DNA from: Anaerolineae bacterium
GTDB lineage: Bacteria; Chloroflexota; Anaerolineae; Promineifilales; Promineifilaceae
Assembly: GCA_019637635.1 (NCBI GenBank)
Contig: JAHBVI010000029.1
Location: 1 to 60,698, forward strand
Reading direction: 5' to 3'
Length of the DNA: 60,698 nucleotides
The position numbers and the translations under genes were made by a program. The notes beneath the pieces are model-generated. The model ran no database searches and was not told the DNA's origin. It saw only the letters and a program-made list of their open reading frames with translations. This document shows, piece by piece, positions 56,085-60,698 of the stretch (its first letter is position 1; each line of letters opens with the position of its first letter).

Positions 56085-56594
56085 ATGTTTTCCCTCTCTG
56101 ACCTGACCCCTGACCGTGAGCCGTTTGATTTGGGCGACGGCCGTCTGGTTTACTTTCGCAACAAGGCGGATTTTGACCTGCAAGAGCTGGCTGCCTGGGA
56201 ACGCCTGCTCAAGGCGATGGAGCAGGTGGTGTCCATGCGCAAAAAGGCGACGAATGAGCAACAGTACGCTTATGCCGCCAATAAATCGTCTACCGCTGCC
56301 CGCGAGTTGATCGGCCTGGTGCTGCCCGAGCTGCCCGCCGACGTCCGCGACCGCCTGACCGAGGGGCAGATAGACCAACTGGCAACGATGTGCATTTTGG
56401 TTGCCAGCGGCCAGATGCGCGGCGCAGGGGCGACAGAGGCGCAGCTGCTGGCGATTGCCGAGAAGCACCCTGACCTGCCGGCCGAATTCATTGCCAGCCT
56501 GAACCGGGCGCAAGCCAATAGGCTGCTGAATGGCGAGGTAGAAGACACGGCCGTGCCCGAAAAAAAAGCCACCGACCGACAGAAGGCGAATTGA
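56085..56594 (+). CDS. Tail assembly chaperone, upstream part (gpG-like)
   Basis: 169 residues. It is soluble, mostly helical, and placed between tail tube and tape measure as expected for gpG. FDLQELAAWERLLKAMEQVV and RELIGLVLPELPADVRDRL are the clearest helices. The end holds the slippery site; some ribosomes should shift into the next frame, producing a 269-residue G-T fusion. A recoded start is not needed for this gene. Confidence 0.82.
   Translation: MFSLSDLTPDREPFDLGDGRLVYFRNKADFDLQELAAWERLLKAMEQVVSMRKKATNEQQYAYAANKSSTAARELIGLVLPELPADVRDRLTEGQIDQLATMCILVASGQMRGAGATEAQLLAIAEKHPDLPAEFIASLNRAQANRLLNGEVEDTAVPEKKATDRQKAN
56561..56567 (+). promoter_or_regulatory. Programmed -1 frameshift site A-AAA-AAA
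   Basis: Eight As (56560-56567) hold a heptamer in frame: GA[A AAA AAA] GCC. The -1 frame is open from here through the next gene to 56893. Confidence 0.85.
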
Positions 56595-56893
56595 GGCTGG
56601 CGCAACTGGCCCGCTTCTATGATACCGGCATTTTCCGGCTGCCGGGGTGGGCGCTGGAAATCCTTTACAACTGTATCGAGCCGCTGCGAGCCGAGGAGGC
56701 CACCTGGCAGACCAACGGGGCGCGGACGGCGCTGCTGAAAAATGAGGAATACAGCATACAGATGCGGCGCTGGCAGGACATGGCCAGGCCGATACAGGAG
56801 ATAGACCCGACTATATCGGTGGCGCCTGAAGCGGCCGCCTGGTTCGCGGCCAACGGCATTCCGCACAGGGTTGTCAGCCCGGCGCAAGAATAA
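56567..56893 (+). CDS. Tail assembly chaperone, frameshift-expressed T part
   Basis: 108 codons beyond the slippery site: RLAQLARFYDTGIFRLPGWALEILYNCIEPLRAEEATW and on. The only in-frame start, TTG at 56591, overlaps the upstream stop and has no ribosome-binding site, so translation by -1 frameshifting is favoured. The gpG-T fusion recruits tail protein to the tape measure in lambda. The next gene is the tape measure. Confidence 0.8.
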   Translation, partial: SHRPTEGELRLAQLARFYDTGIFRLPGWALEILYNCIEPLRAEEATWQTNGARTALLKNEEYSIQMRRWQDMARPIQEIDPTISVAPEAAAWFAANGIPHRVVSPAQE

Positions 56894-56912
56894 CCCCCGA
56901 ACCTGTCGGGGG
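56894..56912 (+). terminator. Hairpin after chaperone stop
   Basis: CCCCCGA/TCGGGGG with a 5-nt loop. No T-tract follows at once. Confidence 0.6.
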
Positions 56913-56934
56913 CTGGCCCCCACTTTTTCAAGTC

Positions 56935-56972
56935 GCGGCCTATCTCAGATGAGATAGGCCGCTTTTGTTTTT
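56935..56972 (+). terminator. Terminator-type hairpin abutting tape-measure start
   Basis: GCGGCCTATCTC and exact complement with loop AGAT, then TTTTGTTTTT directly before the ATG at 56973. Flanking sequence resembles that at 50141-50184. Confidence 0.8.
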
Positions 56973-59327
56973 ATGGCAGGAACATTAGGCGTAGCCACAC
57001 TCGAAACCGGTGTAGACCTCAAAGGGCTAGATCGCGGTCTCGACCAGGGCAAGCAGCACACCACCGGCTTCCTCGACCAGGCAAAAGAAGGGTTTGCTAC
57101 CAAATTCGGCATGAGCGCGGCCGACGCCGCCATGAAGGCGGCCGGGGCTGTCTACGACTTTGCCAGGGAATCGGTAGCCGAGTTTAAGGCGTTCGAGGCG
57201 GGCATATCGGAGGTATTTACCCTCATGCCGGGGGCGTCGGCCGAGGCGATGGGGCAGATGAAACGGGACGTGCTCGCCTTCGGTGTGGAGGTGGGGCGCA
57301 CGTCTGACGAGGTGCTGCCCGCCCTGTATCAGGCGATCAGCGCGGGGGTGCCGATCGACAATGTTTTTAATTTCATGCAGATCTCCAGTGACGCCGCCCT
57401 GGGTGGCGTGACCGACCTGGAGACGGCCGTAGATGGCATCACCAGCGTGGTCAATGCCTACGGCGAGGAGGTGTTAGACGCGGCGACGGCCAGCGACATA
57501 ATGTTCACGGCCGTGAGGTTGGGCAAGACCGATTTCAGCCAGCTATCATCCAGCCTCTTCAACGTCATCCCCACAGCGGCCTCGCTGGGCGTGTCCTTCG
57601 CGGACGTGGCTGCACAATTGGCGGTGCTGACGGCGCAGGGCACACCAACCAGCGTGGCCACCACGCAGATACGGGCGGCGTTTGTCGAAGCCAGCCGGGA
57701 CGGGACGCGGCTGTCCAATGCCATCAAGGATTTGACCGGTAAATCATTTGCGGAGTTAATCGCCGAGGGGCGCACGACATCCGAGATATTTGACCTGCTG
57801 CGCCAGTCTATGCCGGAAAATGAGTTCCGGGGGCTATTCGGCAGCGTCGAGGCCATGAACGCCGTCTTGGGCATCACCGGGCCTAATGCACAGTCGGCGG
57901 CCGATGCGTTTGACCAGACCAGTAATTCTATCGGCGCCACGGCTGCGGCGGCCGACACCATGCGCATGACCGGCGAGCAGGCCAGCCGGGAACTGGCGGC
58001 CTCCTGGGAATTCCTGAAAATTACGGCCGGGGAGCAGTTGGGGCCAGCGGTTACGGCCGTGACCCGCGCATTGACCGACCTGGTGCAGGTGGTAGGGAAT
58101 GCCATCCGCATCGGCAGCGATTTGTACGGATTGTGGAATACCATTGTTGATCTGGCTGATGCTAAATTAGTGACGGCGTGGCGGGAACTGACGGGGCAAA
58201 CAGAGGAAAACTCGGAGGCCGTAAACAAAAATGCCGCTGAGGCAATGGCATTTAAGGACACCATCGATGACGCGGCCGCTTCGATGGTGGCCGCCAACGA
58301 GGTGCAGGTGCAGGCCATCGCCCTGACCGAGGCGGATATACAGGCCATTCGAGACGCGGCGCTGGAACGCTCCAACTTGGCGGGGGTGAATGAGGAGCTA
58401 TCAGACAAGATCGCTCACAATACCAATATGCTGACGGCCGAGGAGGCGATGGTACGGGACGCCAACGCCGCCACCGCTGCTTTCCGCGCCGAACTGGACG
58501 CAGCGACGGCGGCGCAATTGGTAGCAGCCGAGGCCGCCGCCGAACACACGCGCAAAATAGGCGAATACTTCAACTCGGCGCTGACGGCAACGGGAGAGAC
58601 GGCCACCTTTGAGCGGCAATTGTACGACGCCGCCGTAGCCAGCGGCGCGGGGGCTACAGAACTGATGATCCTGGCAGTGGCGACGGGGGAATTTACGGCC
58701 GCTGAGATTGAGGCCGCTTTCCAGGCGGCGCTGATGCGGGAAAATATCGAGCAGTTGGCGGCGGCTGTAGCCAATGGCACACTAACAGCAGATCAGGCAG
58801 TAGTAGCACTGGACGCGCTCAAGAGCGGCCAGGAAACGACAGCAGCGGGGGCTATGGGATTGGCATCCAACATGAGCGCCGGCGCGGCTACGCTGGCGGA
58901 AATTCGGGACCGGGCAAATGAGGCGACAGCGGCCGTGAACGCCATCCCGACCTCGCACAACGTCCATTACACCTCATCTGGCAGTGTTGACCCGCCGGGC
59001 AGCATCCCCGGCGGGGGCGGCGCGCCGGGCGCGCCGCCGCAGGCGTTTGGGGCCGGCGGCTGGACGGGGGCGGCGGGCGGGATCGTGCATCCCAATGAGC
59101 TGGTCATCCCGGCGCCGGTGCTGCGCAGTGGGCCGGCGGCGATCATGGATTTTGCCAATGTACACGTGCCTGGCGGTGTAAGCGGCAGCCATGCGCCACT
59201 AATTATCCAGGTAGACGCACGGGGCGCGACTGACCCGGCGGCGGTAGAAGCGGCAGCCATGCGCGGGGCGCAGGCGGCGCTGAACCAGGCGGGGGCGCGG
59301 GCGGATATACTGAGGAGGGCACGCTAA
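56973..59327 (+). CDS. Tape measure protein (TP901 family)
   Basis: 784 residues. It sets tail length and crosses to the host membrane. TP901-type signature: FEAGISEVFTLMPGASAEAMGQMKRDVLAFGVEVGRTSDEVLPALYQAISAGVP and LGVSFADVAAQLAVLTAQGTPTSVATTQIRAAF, as separate blocks. Long Ala-rich helices follow from about residue 400 to 650; a Gly/Pro-rich stretch (PPGSIPGGGGAPGAPPQAFG) precedes the C-terminus. It is rather short for the family, suggesting a short tail. No Shine-Dalgarno. Confidence 0.9.
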   Translation: MAGTLGVATLETGVDLKGLDRGLDQGKQHTTGFLDQAKEGFATKFGMSAADAAMKAAGAVYDFARESVAEFKAFEAGISEVFTLMPGASAEAMGQMKRDVLAFGVEVGRTSDEVLPALYQAISAGVPIDNVFNFMQISSDAALGGVTDLETAVDGITSVVNAYGEEVLDAATASDIMFTAVRLGKTDFSQLSSSLFNVIPTAASLGVSFADVAAQLAVLTAQGTPTSVATTQIRAAFVEASRDGTRLSNAIKDLTGKSFAELIAEGRTTSEIFDLLRQSMPENEFRGLFGSVEAMNAVLGITGPNAQSAADAFDQTSNSIGATAAAADTMRMTGEQASRELAASWEFLKITAGEQLGPAVTAVTRALTDLVQVVGNAIRIGSDLYGLWNTIVDLADAKLVTAWRELTGQTEENSEAVNKNAAEAMAFKDTIDDAAASMVAANEVQVQAIALTEADIQAIRDAALERSNLAGVNEELSDKIAHNTNMLTAEEAMVRDANAATAAFRAELDAATAAQLVAAEAAAEHTRKIGEYFNSALTATGETATFERQLYDAAVASGAGATELMILAVATGEFTAAEIEAAFQAALMRENIEQLAAAVANGTLTADQAVVALDALKSGQETTAAGAMGLASNMSAGAATLAEIRDRANEATAAVNAIPTSHNVHYTSSGSVDPPGSIPGGGGAPGAPPQAFGAGGWTGAAGGIVHPNELVIPAPVLRSGPAAIMDFANVHVPGGVSGSHAPLIIQVDARGATDPAAVEAAAMRGAQAALNQAGARADILRRAR

Positions 59328-60698
59328 TGCCGGCGATTCTAACCCTGACCGGCCCGGCAGCCGGAGACATCAACCTCAATGACGGCACGAGCTACGCGCT
59401 GGCGCAGGGCTGGACGCCAGCCGTTGCCCCTATGCGCCGGTCACGCCTGGCCGGGGGTGGGCCGTATGCAGATGTGCGCGAGGATATTCCGCTGCGCGTA
59501 TTTGGCAGCAGTGCGCCCAATACGCTGGCGGCGCTGCGGGCATTGGTAGACGCAGCCGACCAGGCTACACGCTGGAAGGCGGGGGAGGAGATCACGCCGG
59601 TGCTGCTCAATTACCGCATGAGCGGCAGCGGGTTGGGGGCAAATTTGTCTGTGCCGGTGTGGGGGGCGGTAGATGAGGCATCGCTACGACTCTCGCCGAC
59701 ATTCAATGAGGACATTAACGCCTACGAGATCAGCCCGGTCATCCTGCGGCTACGCCGCCCAGGGCAGTGGATTGGTGTGGCCGAGACGCCAAATTCTGTT
59801 GGGGCGTTCACCCACCCTAATGTTTTCTCGATCCCGTTTGCGAGCAATCAGCAACGACGGCTTATGCCGCTGAAGCTGGAAATCGGCAACATGCTCGGTA
59901 GTCGCGATGTTAGCAGCAATCCGATTGGCAGCAGTGGCTATCTCCTTGTGGCGAGCCACGGGAATAAAATCAAGAAATTGGAGGCTGAGGCGGCAACGGC
60001 GACGGCCGCCGGCAGTGGTACATTCAACAATGTGGCAGATGCCAACGCCAGCGGGGGACAGATTCGCCGTTTGCAACCAACATCCGCCGGAAATTACACG
60101 CTTACGTTTACGGTATCGCCCGAATTCCACGTTGACGCCAGCGCGATATATGTGCTGGCGGTCGTTGTGCGAAACAACTCGGCTACCATCAACTACCAGG
60201 TTCAGGCGACACTGTACCGCAACTCATCTTTCGGCTACGCCGACAAGACGACGCCAGCCATTATCATTGACACCAGTACCTTTTTGCCGCGCATCATCCA
60301 ACTGGGGCCAATTGAGACCGCGAAACGGCCGGATAGAATCCGGCTGACATTTACGCCTTCCTCCACCAGCGGTAGCGGCAATCAACTGGATGTAGATGTA
60401 ATGGTCGCTTTGCAAATCACAGACCCAACGGATCGAATGGTGGCACTGCTCAATATCAACCGCAACGACAGTACGGCCGTTGTCGGCGACCTGGTGCTTG
60501 AGGATCGGGTGTTGACGCACCGGCTGCCAACCGTCAGGGAGTTTGTTGTCGGCGGAGAGTACACACCGGGTTATCGTGGCGACATTTATTTACTTACCAC
60601 GGGCGACCGTGTTGCCGTGTGTCTGTTGGGCACAACCGCATCACATTGGCGAATAATCAACGGCGACCCAACGGGGGCGCACACGCTGGTTACCAGCG
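59327..60698 (+). CDS. Distal-tail-like protein (3' end outside window)
   Basis: 457 codons to the window edge, no stop. It begins at the TAATG overlap of the tape-measure stop, with GAGGAGG upstream. The N-terminal 150 residues (AILTLTGPAAGDINLNDGTSYALAQGWTPAVAP, EDIPLRVFGSSAPNTLAALRALVDAADQATRW) fit a Dit-type or tail-hub domain; the rest (residues 190-380) is beta-rich, as in carbohydrate-binding or baseplate modules. The exact role is uncertain. Confidence 0.75.
   Translation, partial: MPAILTLTGPAAGDINLNDGTSYALAQGWTPAVAPMRRSRLAGGGPYADVREDIPLRVFGSSAPNTLAALRALVDAADQATRWKAGEEITPVLLNYRMSGSGLGANLSVPVWGAVDEASLRLSPTFNEDINAYEISPVILRLRRPGQWIGVAETPNSVGAFTHPNVFSIPFASNQQRRLMPLKLEIGNMLGSRDVSSNPIGSSGYLLVASHGNKIKKLEAEAATATAAGSGTFNNVADANASGGQIRRLQPTSAGNYTLTFTVSPEFHVDASAIYVLAVVVRNNSATINYQVQATLYRNSSFGYADKTTPAIIIDTSTFLPRIIQLGPIETAKRPDRIRLTFTPSSTSGSGNQLDVDVMVALQITDPTDRMVALLNINRNDSTAVVGDLVLEDRVLTHRLPTVREFVVGGEYTPGYRGDIYLLTTGDRVAVCLLGTTASHWRIINGDPTGAHTLVTS

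Larger units (their letters stand above)
40715..60698. mobile_element. Prophage of HK97-type siphovirus (right end outside window)
   Basis: A tRNA-Glu target, an excisionase-like HTH gene, a divergent control region, terminase, portal, HK97 protease and capsid, connectors, frameshifted tail chaperones, tape measure and distal tail genes follow in standard order. No integrase, replication or lysis gene is visible, so they lie outside the window or are missing. ACGGCCGT density (about 38 copies by hand count) is near the host's. Confidence 0.9.

Noticed and set aside
57458..58408. A 316-codon minus-strand frame opposite the tape measure gene
   Set aside because: Low-complexity Ser/Ala sequence produced by antisense reading of an Ala-rich gene.

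Overview
The window reads as a chromosome fragment of a Chloroflexota bacterium (Anaerolineae-like; inferred from gene content, not proven) carrying most of the left and structural part of a tailed-phage prophage. Supporting signs are the lipoproteins with VTRVVTETVVETV linkers, the Pro/Thr-rich secreted proteins ending in or containing YLPLI/FLPII motifs, DUF3105 proteins, a CopC-CopD-cytochrome c fusion, gingipain-like C25 peptidases and a DUF2723 glycosyltransferase. The 8-bp palindrome ACGGCCGT is hugely over-represented (about 25 copies by hand count in the first 10 kb), and nearly every host intergenic gap holds a short palindromic or 7/8-bp-period repeat.

Host region, 1-40.8 kb. 63-2212: two lipoproteins, the second with a von Willebrand A domain. 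2627-4873 (minus): methylmalonyl-CoA epimerase and mutase large subunit; the adenosyltransferase that makes the mutase cofactor lies at 35019. 5545-10563 (minus): malate dehydrogenase, SpoU-type RNA methyltransferase, gamma-carbonic-anhydrase-like protein, an unknown protein, CtaG and a GNAT protein. 10771-15986 (plus): two DUF3105 proteins, small membrane proteins, a His-rich lipoprotein and a CopC-CopD-cytochrome c fusion, which together suggest copper handling for respiratory oxidases. 16228-22640 (minus): a YfbK-like VWA lipoprotein, a Bax-inhibitor-1 protein, DUF6325-, LURP-one- and DUF4203-like proteins, and RadA. 22839-33642 (plus): a cell-surface island of polysaccharide tyrosine autokinase, membrane protein, PqqD, C25 peptidase, stalk protein, lipoprotein C25 peptidase and DUF2723 glycosyltransferase. 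33676-40661: metallophosphoesterase, PduO-type adenosyltransferase, a CcmD-like mini-protein, paired lipoproteins, fructosamine kinase, TPR protein, methyltransferase and a Uma2 nuclease.

Prophage region, from tRNA-Glu(CUC) at 40715 to beyond the window end. In order it holds an excisionase-like HTH gene, a secreted lamin-tail protein (possible moron), a compact divergent control region in which both promoters carry the same CCTAGATG-type operator in their spacers, small early genes, terminase, a portal fused to a 2H phosphoesterase-like domain and a MuF-like domain, HK97 protease and capsid, connectors, tail proteins, tail-assembly chaperones joined by an A-AAA-AAA -1 frameshift site, tape measure, and a distal-tail protein cut by the window edge. 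No integrase, replication or lysis gene is visible. The prophage has ACGGCCGT at nearly the host density, so it looks well adapted to this lineage.

Most promising for novelty: the highly iterated palindrome, the heptamer and palindromic intergenic repeat families (two of which sit inside a glycosyltransferase gene), the C25/PqqD/DUF2723 surface island with its YLPLI tails, the portal-2H-MuF fusion, the operator-in-spacer immunity switch with leaderless regulators, and the synonymously recoded echo of the capsid gene end.
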